This document shows positions 12,067 through 23,281 of a DNA stretch of 64,000 bases, piece by piece. A program made the position numbers and the translations under genes. The notes under the pieces are model-generated. The model saw only the letters and a program-made list of their open reading frames with translations. It did no database searches and was not told the DNA's origin. Numbering within the stretch: the stretch's first letter is position 1; each line of letters begins with the position of its first letter. Source of the DNA: Muscardinus avellanarius (Eukaryota; Chordata; Mammalia; Rodentia; Gliridae); assembly GCA_963383645.1 (NCBI GenBank), contig OY726558.1:178341134-178405133 (forward strand). Reading direction: 5' to 3'.

Positions 12067-12565
12067 TCATTTACCTCCTTGGTTAAGTTTATTCCTAAAT
12101 ATTTTAATTTTTTTGTGGAAAATCCTGAGTGGAAGTCTTTTCTGGATTTCTTTTTCAATGGATTTATGGCTGGCATACAGAAAAGCTTCTGATTTTTTAA
12201 GATTTATTTTGTATTCAGACACTTTGCTGCATTTGTTGATAAGTTCTATAAGCCTTTTGGTTGAGTTTCTTGGGTCTTCTAAGTATAGTATCATGTAATC
12301 TGCAAATAGTGAAATTCAAGTTCTTTTTTTCCTATTTGTACTCCTTTGATTTTTTTACTTGCCTTATTGTTCTGTCTAGAGTCTCAAGTACTATATTGAA
12401 AAGAAGTGATGATAATGGACATCCTTGTGTAGTTCCTGTTTTTAGGTGGAATTCTAAAAGTTTTTCCCAATTTAATATGATGTTTGCTGTGGGCCTATTG
12501 TAGATTGCCTTTATGATATTGATATATGTTCCTTCTTTTCCAATTATCTGAAGTGATTTTAGCAT
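12067..12565 (-). pseudogene. L1 ORF2 reverse transcriptase core (degenerate)
   Basis: Two overlapping minus-strand frames carry the RT palm. 12332-12565 contains [13 protein letters not shown], corresponding to the L1 motif usually written RQGCPLSPLLFN. 12067-12294 continues with MILYLEDPRNSTKRL. Between them the four residues at 12295-12306 read F-A-D-Y, so the second catalytic aspartate is replaced by tyrosine (gac to tac on the coding strand). A frame change near 12310-12335 separates the two halves. Known L1 RT chemistry needs both aspartates. Confidence 0.85.
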
Positions 12566-13241
12566 AAATGGATGTTGAATTTTTTCGAATGCCTTTTTTC
12601 AGCATCTACTGAAATGATCATGTTATTTTTGTACTTGGTTCTGTTTATATGATGAATAACATGGATTGATTTTTTTGTATGTTGAACTAGCCTTGCATTC
12701 CTAGCATAAACCCTACCTGGTCATAATGTATGATTTTCTTGAGGTGTTTTTGAATAAATGTTGGTAGTAATTTTTTTAACAATTTTCCATCCAAGTTTGT
12801 CAAAGATATAAGCCTGTAGTTTTATTTTTTTCTTTGGGCTGTGTCATTATTTGGTTTTGGTAGTAATGAAATGTTGACTTCATAGAATGGATTTGAGAGA
12901 GTCCCTTTTTTCATGAAATATATTGAGAAATATTAGTATAAGCTCTTCTATAAAGCTTTTATAGAAATTTACTTGGGAAACCATCTGTTCCTGGTCTCAT
13001 CTTTGATGGTAGGCTCTTTATTGCTCTTTCAATCTCTTTGATTGATATTGGTTGGTTTAGATTTTCTATATCTTCTTGATTCAGTTTAGGCAGATTTTAT
13101 TTATCTAGAAAGTTGTTGTCAATTTCTTCCAGATTTTCTATTTTGTTGGAGTATAGTTTTTCAAAGTAGTTTCTGAAGATTTCTACACTGTCACTAGTAG
13201 TATCTCCTTTCCCATCTCTTATCTTTGTAATTTGGGTATCT

Positions 13242-13242
<1 letters not shown>

Positions 13243-13300
<58 letters not shown>
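13243..13300. repeat. (CT)n microsatellite inside L1
   Basis: About 29 uninterrupted CT dinucleotides within the antisense L1 ORF2. The homologous piece at 510-1190 does not reach this point, so its age relative to the insertion cannot be judged here. Confidence 0.9.
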
Positions 13301-13303
<3 letters not shown>

Positions 13304-14150
13304 TTAGGTTGGCAAATGGCTTATCTATCTTGTTAACTTTTTTTTTTTGACAAACCAATTTTTGGTTTGTTAATTTTCTGTAGTTTTTAATTCTCTACTT
13401 CACTGATTTCATCTCTGATTTTAATAATTTCCTGTCTTCTACTGGCTTTGGAGTTAGATTGTTCATGTTTTTCAAGGACTTCAAGGTGTGTTATTAGGTT
13501 ATTTAATTGGTGATTTTTTTTCTGTTCTTCCTATGTGAGCACTCAGTGCTATAAATTTTCCTCTTAATACTGCCTTCAAAGTGTTCCAGAGGTTTTGATA
13601 TGTTGTAGCTCTATTTTTGTTTGTTTTTTAGAAATTTCTTGATTTTAACTCTTACTTCTTATATGACCCATTCTTCATTTAGTAGTGTGGCCTTCAGTTT
13701 ATGTGGCTTCTCTGGGTATTCTTATAGTTGATTTCTAGTTTCATTCCATTGTGGTCTGAAAAGACACAGGAATGTGTGTCACATATTTTGAATTTTCTAG
13801 TGCTCACTTTGTGGCCCAGGATGAAATCTATTTTGGAGAACGTTCCAAAAGCAGCTGGAAAAAAAAATGTGAACTGTGCTGTAGTTGGGTGGAATATTCA
13901 ATATGTGTCTAATAGGTTCATTTGGTTGATGGTATTCTTTAGATCTGAGGCATCTTTAATGAACTTTTGTCTAGAAGCTTGATCTAATGGTGTGAGAGCA
14001 GTGTTGAAGTCTCCCAGGATTATTGTATTGGGATTTATGTGTGACTTAATGTCACAATGAGTTTATGAAGGTATCTGCACCTATGTTTGGCACATAAATG
14101 TTGACTATTCTTATTTCTACTTGTTGTATTGTATCTTTTACCAGTAAAAA

Positions 14151-15544
14151 TATTTCTAAAAATTAAAATTTGCACATTTGTGCAAATAAAATCATTCATA
14201 ATTTATTTTTCAATGGTAACTAGAAATGACAAGCTATTGAAATTACATAAAATAATGGTAATTTACTGATGAACCATCATTTATATAGTAATCATCAAGC
14301 TTATTTTTAGCTGTACAGCAAAATATTATTAAGAAATAACACTAGGGACAGAACTTCAAATGGATTCATAATTCTCTTTTCATATATGACTATTTTATGA
14401 ATGTTGCTTTCTCTTACAGAATGTATTGTCATTTTTTTCCTTCAACAGCAAAATTTATAATGGAGTTTAGAAATTGAATGCTCATATAATTGGTTAATGA
14501 TACATTTTTCTCTATATTATTGAAATTTATCCTAAATTTTTTTTTCAAATTTCTAATTTACTTGTATTTTCTGGCCATATTATTTAAATAATGTGCCCCA
14601 AATGACTGTGGACATTGTAAAATATAATAAAATGTTTATATATCAAGAAAAATTTACATAGCTCTTTTTTTCTGACTTCCACAATATACTGAACATCAGA
14701 AAAGAGGCAGAGAATAAAAAGGCCCTTATGATGAACCCAAAATAACATTATATGAGAGTGCCTATCAGAGAGATAAGCACAAGATAAAATAGGAGTATAT
14801 AAGAAGTCAGTGATGTACTAATATTCGAGTAAAACATTGATCGGAAAAATTTGGGAAGAATATAGTAAGCCTTATCCATTTATATTTGGACATAGATGCA
14901 CTTACCTTTACTTAGAAAATGTCATTTACAAATTTCATATTTATGTACGAAGTGATTTGCTTCACTCCTGCCTCATTTTCTGTAGCCAAAAACATGATAG
15001 GGGCATCAATACGTTAAAAGATCATTATTTTCTCTTTTCCAACTTAGTGTTCCGCAAATAATTTTACTTTGGGCATCCAGTAATATTACCCAAGGAAATC
15101 AATTTCTCAAAAATATTTGCTTAAGCTCTTTAGAGTCTGCCAGTTAATAAAAGTTTTGATTGCCAGAGCTCAGGGTTTTATTATATAAAAGCATTTTTAC
15201 CCTCCTCCTCTGGGTCAGCTTTACAATGATGTACTGTGCTTTTTCTTAGAGGTTTGATTGTCAAGTGAAGTTGAGTTAATTTAGATTATATGAAAAGTAG
15301 CAGGTACTAGTAAAAAGGATATAAAATTCTTAATGGATGCCAGAAATGGAGACAGGCTACAGAAATGGAGACAGCAAAGGAAACAGTAAGATTGAGAAGA
15401 AAAAGAATTAAAATAGACTGGCTGGCACTTTATTCCATCTTTTGGGGCAAGGTAGCTGTTTTTCAGGTAAATTTCTGAAATTCATAGCACAGAATGATCC
15501 TTTGTGATGTGTTCCTTCTTAATATTTTTAGTTCTTAAATATTA
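14151..15544. other. Unique AT-rich DNA
   Basis: 1.4 kb without a recognised repeat. The open frame at 14837-15061 shows no domain I recognise. Confidence 0.4.
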
Positions 15545-15770
15545 TTTTATTTTTTGTGTTTTTTCTCTAAATTTTTATTTGTGCCTTGTAGTCATTCATC
15601 TTAATGAAGTACAAGATGGTAGAGGCATATATGCATGCATCACCCAATTAGCCTTACCCAGTACCCACCCAATTTTCTCTTCCCTCCCTCTTTCTCATGT
15701 TTGACTTAGAAAAAAGGAAAATTTCCTAGCATACAGGATGCACATTAACAAACATATCAAAGTCAATCAT
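15545..15770 (-). mobile_element. L1 3' UTR fragment, antisense
   Basis: Matches the 3' UTR order of the L1 at 10290-10500: 'acaagatggtagaggcatat', 'cccagtacccaccc', then 'ctccctctttctcatgtttg'. Only the tail of an L1 was inserted. Confidence 0.85.
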
Positions 15771-16483
15771 TAAATACTATTTTAAAATGCCTTATTTTAA
15801 AGTGTAATGGTTATTTTAATGATGACCTTATGGAAACTAAGAATCTAATATTTCATCAATTTTATACTCAAGGCAGGGAAGAGGATCCTAAGAAATATAT
15901 TTAAACTAGATAAAAAAAATACTGACTGCATTTCAAATATTCTCAGATGATGCTACCTAAGTATTTTTGTTTTCTTTTTTAATTTTGTCAAAAATAAAAT
16001 TTTAGGCCCACACATACTTTTGAAAGATTTAGAATATAGTGAATATAGATCTGGTCTTAGACTAGATCTATATTAGATATATTAGATCTATATTAGATCT
16101 ATGCTGTTTGTACCTTAAAGTCAAGAGATGGAGTATAGAAACATTTAGATGGTCAGTGACAGCAGTTTAAATTATGCAAATAACCACAAAAGCATCCTGA
16201 CATCTGAAACCTAAAAAGAAGGTAATGAAATGTTTGGACACAAAATTGCAGCTGAAAATAAGCCCACTCAGTTGAGGTTAATGGACTGTGAGACTTACAT
16301 CCACAGGCTTCTTAGCCAGGTCTTAGAAGTGCTTCAGAACCCCTGTGGAGTTGATATTAATGTGAAAAGTCATAAAGTAAACAGGTTTCTGTTGGCTAAG
16401 AAAACAAATTTAAAGTAGCAAGGATAAGTGTGTCAAAGTATTCATAAGAGTGCGATTAACTTAGGGAACATCAAATCCTATGT
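15771..16483. other. Unique AT-rich DNA with a short AGATCTATATT tandem
   Basis: Around 16040-16103 the words AGATCT and TATATTAG recur several times in tandem. The rest has no recognisable feature. Confidence 0.5.
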
Positions 16484-16549
16484 CTTTTTTTTTTTTTTTT
16501 TGGTGGTAGTACTGGAGATGGAACCCTTCTACCTCCAGGCTACATTCCT

Positions 16550-16644
<95 letters not shown>

Positions 16645-16734
16645 GAAACAGGGTCTCTTAAACCAGTGAGGTGATCCACCTGTCTCCGCCTCCCAAACCC
16701 GGGGATTACAAGCGTGTGCCACCATGCCCGGCTG
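16484..16734 (-). repeat. Young-type B1-dID SINE, antisense, with (AT)n and poly(T) insert
   Basis: A T run (16485-16500) and the ID half are followed by about 60 bp of AT dinucleotides (16552-16611) and a 27-base T run (16612-16638). The CpG-containing 7SL half ends at 16734. The microsatellite sits at the A-rich junction between the ID and 7SL halves. It forms an inverted pair with the next SINE. Confidence 0.9.
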
Positions 16735-16756
16735 AATTTAGCTTTAAAAGAGGACA

Positions 16757-16968
16757 TAGGCAGGGCGTGGTGGCACACGCTTGTAATCCCCGGTTTGGGA
16801 GGCGGAGACAGGAGGATCGCGCAGGTTCGAAGCCAGCTGTGTGCTCTGGCTTAGAAGACCCTGCTTCCAAATAAAAATGTAAAAAAATAGATCTGGGAGT
16901 GTAGCCCGGAGGTAGAAGGGTTTCCAGGAACCCTAGTACCACAAAAAAAAAAAAAAAAAAAAAAAAAA
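16757..16968 (+). repeat. Young-type B1-dID SINE, sense
   Basis: Starts at about 16760 ('cagggcgtggtggcacacgc') and has the shortened linker (ctctggcttagaagaccctg). Its ID half ends 'ttccaggaaccctagtacca', followed by a 26-base A tail (16943-16968). CpGs are retained in the 7SL half. Confidence 0.93.
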
Positions 16969-17303
16969 GATTCCTCAAATGACTTATCCAAGCTTGTACA
17001 TCTAACTCATGACTAATATATACATGAATGTTTACATTCTTTTCCCTTTTTATCCTCTTTTATAATGATGAAAATGGGGTTATTGAACATGTATATCATA
17101 TTAATTAGCAACTTTTTTACAGTTCCATAATGAAGGAACTGTAAAAAAGAAAATAAGGACAGAGCATTTTTTCTGAAAAACAGACAACAAAAATTATAAT
17201 GTTGCTATCATGTATGCAAAAATTTGTTTACATATTCCAAGAAACTACTTTATAATGCTCCATTCCCTGAATTTTTCTTTCTTTATGTACACATTTAAAA
17301 AAT
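16969..17303. other. Unique AT-rich DNA with a perfect hairpin
   Basis: Contains a 15-bp perfect inverted repeat at 17112-17126 and 17135-17149 with an 8-nt loop. Otherwise no recognisable feature. Confidence 0.5.
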
Positions 17304-17490
17304 TTATTGGTAGGCCAGGCGTGGTGGCGCACGCTTGTAATCCCCGCGCTTGGGAGGCAGAGACGGGAAGATCGCACAGGTTCGAAGCCAGCCGCGCTGG
17401 AGTAAGAGACCCTGTTTCAAAAATATAAAATAGGTCTGGGAGGGAGTGTAGCCCAGAGGTAGAAGGGCTTCCAGAAACCCCAGTACCACC

Positions 17491-17521
<31 letters not shown>

Positions 17522-17529
17522 ATTGGTAG
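17304..17529 (+). repeat. Youngest-looking B1-dID SINE with target-site duplication
   Basis: The body (about 17314-17519) starts 'gccaggcgtggtggcgcacg', is rich in CpG, has a B-box-like 'caggttcgaagcc', the shortened linker and an ID half ending 'cttccagaaaccccagtacc'. It has a ~28-base A tail. The direct repeat 'ttattggtag' at 17304-17313 and 17520-17529 is its target-site duplication, as expected for L1-driven insertion. Confidence 0.95.
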
Positions 17530-18070
17530 ATACTGAAAACAATAATAAAGAATAACAAAAATGCTTCAATTCATTTGTAAATAAATCACAAAATGTCAAT
17601 ATTGCAAAACATTTTATAACTAAAAATGAGTCAGTGGAGTTGATGTAATTACAGGAAACATAAAAATGACCAATAATAATAATTATTTTAAAATAAGTGA
17701 TAATAAACGGAAAAATAAAAGATTGTTCAAGTTTTGTATAACTGGAAATAAAAGAGGAGTGCAAGGGAAAGGAAGTCAATGGAATATGGTGTTTTTAAGA
17801 AAGTGAAGTAGCCAACATTGTCAAATGATCTCCAGAGATCTGGACAGAATCCTGAAATAGACATGCAATTAGAAAAAACAGAGCTGCACTGCATGAGTTG
17901 ATCATGATTTTCATCTTAACATCTATTAAGTATAGCTACTTTTGTTTGGTTTTAGACTCCACTTTTTATGCATATAGATTTTCATCTTTTCTTTTAGTCT
18001 GTGTACTTGCTGGTATAGTGAATTTCGTAGGCTCCATAATGATTAACCTTATTTTTAATACATTCAGACA
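17530..18070. other. Unique AT-rich DNA
   Basis: No recognisable feature. Confidence 0.4.
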
Positions 18071-18078
18071 GTTTGCAT

Positions 18079-18133
<55 letters not shown>

Positions 18134-18321
18134 TACTGGGGTTCCTGGGAACCCTTCTCCCTCCGGGCTACACTCCCAGACCTATTTTTTGTATTTTTAT
18201 TTGGAAACAGGGTCTCTTAAACCAGCACGCCTGGCTTCAAACCTGTGCGATTTTCCGTCTCCACCTCCCAGGTGTGGAGATTACAAGCCTGCGCCACCAA
18301 TCCCGGCTGTTTGCATCTTTT
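18071..18321 (-). repeat. Young-type B1-dID SINE, antisense, tail replaced by (GT)n, with TSD
   Basis: The exact 13-bp direct repeat 'gtttgcatctttt' at 18071-18083 and 18309-18321 encloses a (GT)n tract (to about 18131) and the SINE body. The microsatellite therefore lies inside the insertion, where the A tail should be. The linker is the short form. Confidence 0.95.
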
Positions 18322-18684
18322 AATTGAATAAATTTACATACTTTCAAAGCTCTTCTTGAAAGGTACAGATTTATTTCTGTCATTTTGTTGGATTTTGTCC
18401 AGTTTGCAATATTTTTATCACTTTTTTCTTTCTTAGTCCTATTTCTAATTTAATGGTTTGCCATATTGGTAATTTATTTTTATTATTATTTTTGGCTTCT
18501 CATTACTGTATACACTCTTCTTCTGGGGTTTATTCTTTCATAGTAGTAGTGTTTTCCTATTCGCATGATAGTGGTTATCTGTCTTCTTATTCTGGGAGTA
18601 GGAGAATATCAGCAATTTTTAAGTTATATGGTTTTTAAAGCATAAAAATTTTGGAGAGTTTACCATGAAAGATGAGTTTTTATA
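18322..18684. other. Unassigned AT-rich DNA
   Basis: Pyrimidine-rich on the plus strand. It might be a decayed antisense L1 section, but I cannot align it to the L1s in this window. Confidence 0.3.
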
Positions 18685-19010
18685 TATACCTTTATTGGTG
18701 CATTATAGTCACATCATAATGTAAACCAGAGTGATAGTGACATACATGGACACAGCACTTGCTGGGCTTTCCCCTGGCTCCCTCCCCATTCTCTGCCTTC
18801 CTCTCCATACAAGGTATAGATATTGACAATTTTCTCACATATGTACGTAATAGCAATGAAAGTAAGTTTTTCATTGATTTTCTCTCTCCCTACTTCCCAT
18901 AGACCACCTCTCTGGTGCTAGTGAAATTTCTCCTTCATTATCAAAATTCTCTCTGTTATCTTGATCACTCCCTAGATTCTGAATATTAGAGAAAACGTAG
19001 GAACCAAATT
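18685..19010 (-). mobile_element. L1 3' UTR, antisense
   Basis: Contains 'attggtgcattatagtcaca', 'gacatacatgg', and the C/T-rich 'ccctggctccctccccattc'. It ends near 'gaatattagagaaaac'. Same motif order as 1195-1370 and 33790-34028. Confidence 0.7.
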
Positions 19011-19623
19011 TTTATCATTTGAGAATATTATTTTTAATAGGTGGTTTAAAATATATGGTTTTAGTTATTGCTCTTGTGCCTTCACACTGCAAAAAAGCAT
19101 TGATGTTTTGTTTTGGCTTTTTTTGTCATTTGTAATATGAGAAAATACACATCATAAAATTGTTTTGAAGTTGAACTTTTATGAGAAAATAAATTACAAT
19201 TGAAAATGAGAACTGGAACTTTTAACAATATACTGGAAATAAAACACACTATATTTTTCTTCAACTTTTAGCTTTAGAGTTATAATAGTTTTGTCTAAAT
19301 TTTGAACTATGGATAGAATTTTTCCCCCAACCTACTATACCTGTACAAAAAGTAAAATTTGAACTCATTTGTTCAAGCTATAGAATTGCTTTGTATGCAG
19401 TTTTAGTAAATTTGCATGTTCTCTTACTAACCCTTTGAAAATCTCAGAGATTTTAGTCAAAGTAATTTAGGTCTCACATTTATTCCTGGTATTTTTTTCT
19501 CATCAATAAATTAGTAATTTTGATTTTTTTCTAAGCCACTATTAATACAAACTTCAATATCAAAGTAGAATTCCCATTTTATAACTGTGACAAACTTACA
19601 CAAGTACTATTAAAAAGCAGGTT
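19011..19623. other. Unique AT-rich DNA
   Basis: No recognisable feature. Confidence 0.4.
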
Positions 19624-19834
19624 ACCAGGCATGGTGGACTGCACCTGTAATCCCGGCATGTGGAGGCTGAGACTGGACGATTGCAGGTGAGTCAGTCTCA
19701 GCAATTTATTGAGGCTCCTCACAACTTAGTGAGACACTGTTTAAAAAAATAAACTAAAAATAGGGCTGGAGATATAGCTATATAGCTGGGAGGTAGAATA
19801 TCCCACAGCTCAATCCCCAGTACAAAAAAAAAAA
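19624..19834 (+). repeat. B1-dID SINE, sense, old type
   Basis: 7SL half with 'ccaggcatggtggactgcac', the long linker, and an ID half in which 'tatagcta' is locally duplicated. It keeps the ID B-box-like end 'gctcaatccccagtac'. Confidence 0.9.
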
Positions 19835-20672
19835 TGGATTTTAAAAAAGCAGAGGTTAAATTGGTTGCAAAAAAAAAATTACCAACATCACATTTTATCA
19901 TATTTTAGATGACTCTAGATGGAAAATAAACCATTACATAAAAACTAACTAGAGAGGAAGTTGAAAACGAAAAATTTCAATGAGGATAAATGGATGCATT
20001 TTCAAATACAGATTTATAGTTGGCAGTAGAACTAAATCTAAGTTTAATTATGATTAGCTGAGTCTTCCTAGACTTAGGTAGCAGAGGTAGAAGTTACTTC
20101 TTGCCTGAGAGCAGCTAAACTTCCAAATTGAATTCTGAAATAAAACATATACTGTGGTTTTAAACCTCCATCTGTATATTATTTTGTCTCGACCCTTTCG
20201 TCCGTCTTTATGCGGTCTATCATTTCTGTTATGTATTGTCAACTACAAGTAGTTCCCATGGCCTACTTCTTCCTACAGATGTCTACCTATTTTAAGAATC
20301 ATCTCAAAAAATAGTCATAAAAAGATTTCCTATGAAAAATACTTCGCACATTAATAGTGGTTATGATGATAATGACAATAATAAACCTGATTCTAATTTT
20401 CTGAAATATAAAACAGAAAGAAGAGGCAACAAAACTTTCATTTTCAAAATATATATCTTCAAATCATATATTATATATTATAAATTATATCTTCAAATTA
20501 TATATATATATATATATATATATAAATTCAAATTAGACAGTGCTAACACAAAAAATGCTAAAAATATTTTTCTTTAGACAAAGACATCAAAGTGACAGTA
20601 ATACATCTTAATATGCAAAAAAGAGTGGCAGTATTGAATTTTCATTTGGCTATTTTTGTTTTTTGCACAATT
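19835..20672. other. Unique AT-rich DNA with (AT)n
   Basis: An AT dinucleotide run lies at about 20499-20524. Nothing else is recognisable. Confidence 0.4.
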
Positions 20673-20779
20673 AAACACCTGTAACTTTTCTTTTCTTCTC
20701 CTCCTCCTCCTCCTCCTCCCCTCCTCCTCCTCCTCCTCCTCCTCCTCCTCCTCCTTCTTCTTCTTCTTCTTCTTCTTCT

Positions 20780-20814
<35 letters not shown>

Positions 20815-21017
20815 TTCTTCTTTTGGTGGTACTGGGGTTCCTGAAAACCCTTCTACCTCCGGGCTACACTCCCAGACCCATTTTTACATCTTTTTTATTT
20901 GGAAACAGGGTCTCTTAAGCCAGCATCGCTGGCTTCGAACCTGAACAATCCTCCTGTCTCCGACTCCAAGCTTGGGGATTCCAAGCGTGCGCCACCATGC
21001 CTGGCAAACACCTGTAA
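20673..21017 (-). repeat. Young-type B1-dID SINE, antisense, with (TCC)n(TTC)n tail and TSD
   Basis: Direct repeat 'aaacacctgtaa' at 20673-20684 and 21006-21017. Between them lie an ~125-bp pyrimidine-only tract of TCC then TTC units (about 20696-20822) and the SINE body (20823-21005). The microsatellite grew from the SINE's A tail. The poly-Ser/poly-Phe frame across it is an artefact. Confidence 0.93.
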
Positions 21018-21234
21018 TTTTTCAAAGGCTTTTTGACAATTATGTACACTTTCAAACAATAGTGTTGTGGGTTCTCAATTGTTATAAATTTTTGAGAATG
21101 TTCTTATTTAGTAGTAGTAATAAATTGTGATCAGATTTCTAGAAAGTTGATTAATACTATTGCTACATAAAACTGAAAATTGTTTCCCTGAAATTCATTA
21201 GCTCAAACCCTATTCTCCAAAGTGAGGATATTAA

Positions 21235-21443
21235 GAGGCTGGATATTTTTAAATTTTTTTTTTTATTTTTGGTAGTACTGGGTTTCCTGGAAGCCATTCT
21301 ACCTCCAGGCTACACTCCCAGACGTATTTCATATTTTTATTTGGAAACAGGGTCTCTTAAGCCAGTGCATCTGGCTTTGAACCTGCACCATCCTCCTGTC
21401 TCCGCCTCCCAAGTGCTGGGATTACAAAGGAGGCTGAATATTT
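21235..21443 (-). repeat. Truncated young-type B1-dID SINE, antisense, with TSD
   Basis: A 14-bp near-identical direct repeat (one mismatch, 'gaggctggatattt' versus 'gaggctgaatattt') at 21235-21248 and 21430-21443 bounds the element. The 7SL half stops at 'gctgggattaca', so about 25 bp of its 5' end were never inserted. Confidence 0.9.
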
Positions 21444-22811
21444 AAGAAAGTAATTAGATTATAAAGGTAGAGCCCTCCTGAATGTAATTAGCACCCTCAG
21501 AAAAGAGGTCTAAAGGAATTTTTTCTTTCTGACAAGGGAAATTGAGTCAAATGACTCTTCCCTTGAGGAATAACCTGTTATTATATCTGTTTCTAGCTTG
21601 ACTTTCTAGATTTCTAGCCTCCAAAACTGAGAAATAAATCATCAATTTTAAGACAAATGGTTTATTCTATTTTATTATAGTATGATGAAGAGACTAGGAC
21701 ATATATATGACATTCATATATATATATAAATAATTATTGAATAGTTATGGTTTTCTTTCATGAGAAATTATTCAAAATCAAATTCAGTCATATTCTTTAT
21801 AATATCAATAAATGATTTATAGCACTACATTAAGGAGTAAATACATTTTCTTAGACTCAGTGCCACACTGTAATAAAACATTGGAATCTCTAAGAGTTTA
21901 GTTTTTCAGATAACTTATACGTTCTGAGGAGCTGAAACAGCTTTCCTCTGCTAAGTTTTAAAGAGAGCTAAATTACAACAATGTACAGTCAGTAAATCTA
22001 AATTATTCAAATAAATTCTGGGAGCTCAACACACTTAAACATCATTTTTACTTATGAAAACCTTAGAGGTTGCTTGTAAAAGAAGATTTACATATATAAA
22101 ATAAATGAAGCTGATTAAAATAGGAACAAACAAAATCTGACTCCTTTGCAGTAATTTATGACATCAGCAATGGCATCAGTAATTCATGTGATTCAGTGCA
22201 AAGTAATTCATATCCCTAAGGCTCAATTTCCCCAATTACAACATTTGGTGTATCACTTATCCTAAAATGTACTTTAACACAGAAATTCTCATTCAGAACA
22301 AAGAATATTGTAATATAATTCATAATTAACAGCTAGGTCAAGTGGGCACAGCTTACGAGACTAAAAATCAGAAAAAAGGAAGTTTGATTTAAATTGCTGA
22401 GGTGAATACAATAGTAGGCATAAAAATATAAGATTGACAATTTAGTTAACAGTTCTAATATTTTCCAAAGCCCAGATATTACATATAATAGATACACATT
22501 ATTGCAGAATTGATTCACAGCCAAAGGGTCAACTAAATTTTTTTAAACCATTTAAGTCTAATAAAAAGTAAAAAATAAAATTAACACAAAGATTTAACTT
22601 TACTTTTATTAGTGATTAGTTGTTAGATTGAAAACAATCTAACAAGTAGTATTTATATCTATAATCATAAGCTTTTAAAATCATGTTGGCCATGTATTTT
22701 TTATTACAGTGATCCCATTTGAGAGTAAATAAGGTGCAAACATTTTTAATAATTATTTCTATCTACTGATTAGGAAAATGCATGCCATGTGTTACATTTT
22801 AAATAAGCTTT
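21444..22811. other. Unique AT-rich DNA with a perfect hairpin
   Basis: 1.4 kb with no repeat family recognised. An 11-bp perfect inverted repeat with an AAAA loop lies at 22620-22645. Confidence 0.4.
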
Positions 22812-22813
22812 TC

Positions 22814-23020
22814 TTCAGCATGGTGGCTCACGCTTGTAATCCCAATGCTTGGGAGGCTGAGACAGGATTGCACGGGTTCGAAGCCAGCCTCAGCTACTTA
22901 GTGAGGATCCCAGCAACTTAGTGAGACCCTATTTCCAAATAAAGTATAAAACAGGTCTGGGAGTATAGCCTGGAGGTAGAAAAGCCCCTGTGTACCACAA
23001 TAAATAAATGAATAAATGAA

Positions 23021-23059
<39 letters not shown>

Positions 23060-23061
23060 AT
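22814..23061 (+). repeat. B1-dID SINE, sense, with (AAAT)n tail
   Basis: Starts 'agcatggtggctcacgcttg', with a long linker. The intermediate ID half ends 'aaaagcccctgtgtaccaca'. It runs into about 60 bp of AAAT/AATG units (23000-23061). Confidence 0.9.
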
Positions 23062-23063
23062 TT

Positions 23064-23200
23064 TCACCTCAGTACTTAGTGAGGTCCTTTGCAACTCAGT
23101 GAGACTCTGTTTCAAAATTAAAAAATAAAAAAACAGGGATGGAGGTGTAGCTTGAAAGTAGAATGCCCCTTGGTTCCACCCCCAGCATTGAAAAAAAATA
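23064..23200 (+). repeat. 3' part of an older B1-dID SINE, sense
   Basis: Begins in the linker ('cttagtgaggtcctttgcaa') and retains the whole ID half with its B-box-like end 'ggttccacccccagcattg'. The preceding SINE plus AAAT tail probably inserted into this older one. Confidence 0.8.
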
Positions 23201-23281
23201 ATTTTTGACAAATGTTGTTTTTAATTGATTCACTCTCATTTTGATCACCAGTTCATTTGATGTTTCTTTCTACTGTGGATT

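Larger units (their letters stand above)
10280..14150 (-). mobile_element. L1, antisense, 5'-truncated, 3.9 kb
   Basis: The 3' UTR lies at about 10290-10620, and ORF2 runs on the minus strand up to the endonuclease-RT junction near 14150. ORF1, the 5' UTR and most of the endonuclease domain are absent. Surviving minus-strand ORF2 pieces include 10742-10990 (C-terminal region), 11312-11590, 11982-12176 (with KYLGINLTKEV) and 12332-12565 (with [11 protein letters not shown] of the RT palm). The frame is broken repeatedly by stops and shifts. The RT catalytic FADD motif reads FADY (12295-12306). A T run (11717-11743) and a CT microsatellite (13243-13300) lie inside it. It cannot encode a working protein. 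Confidence 0.95.
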
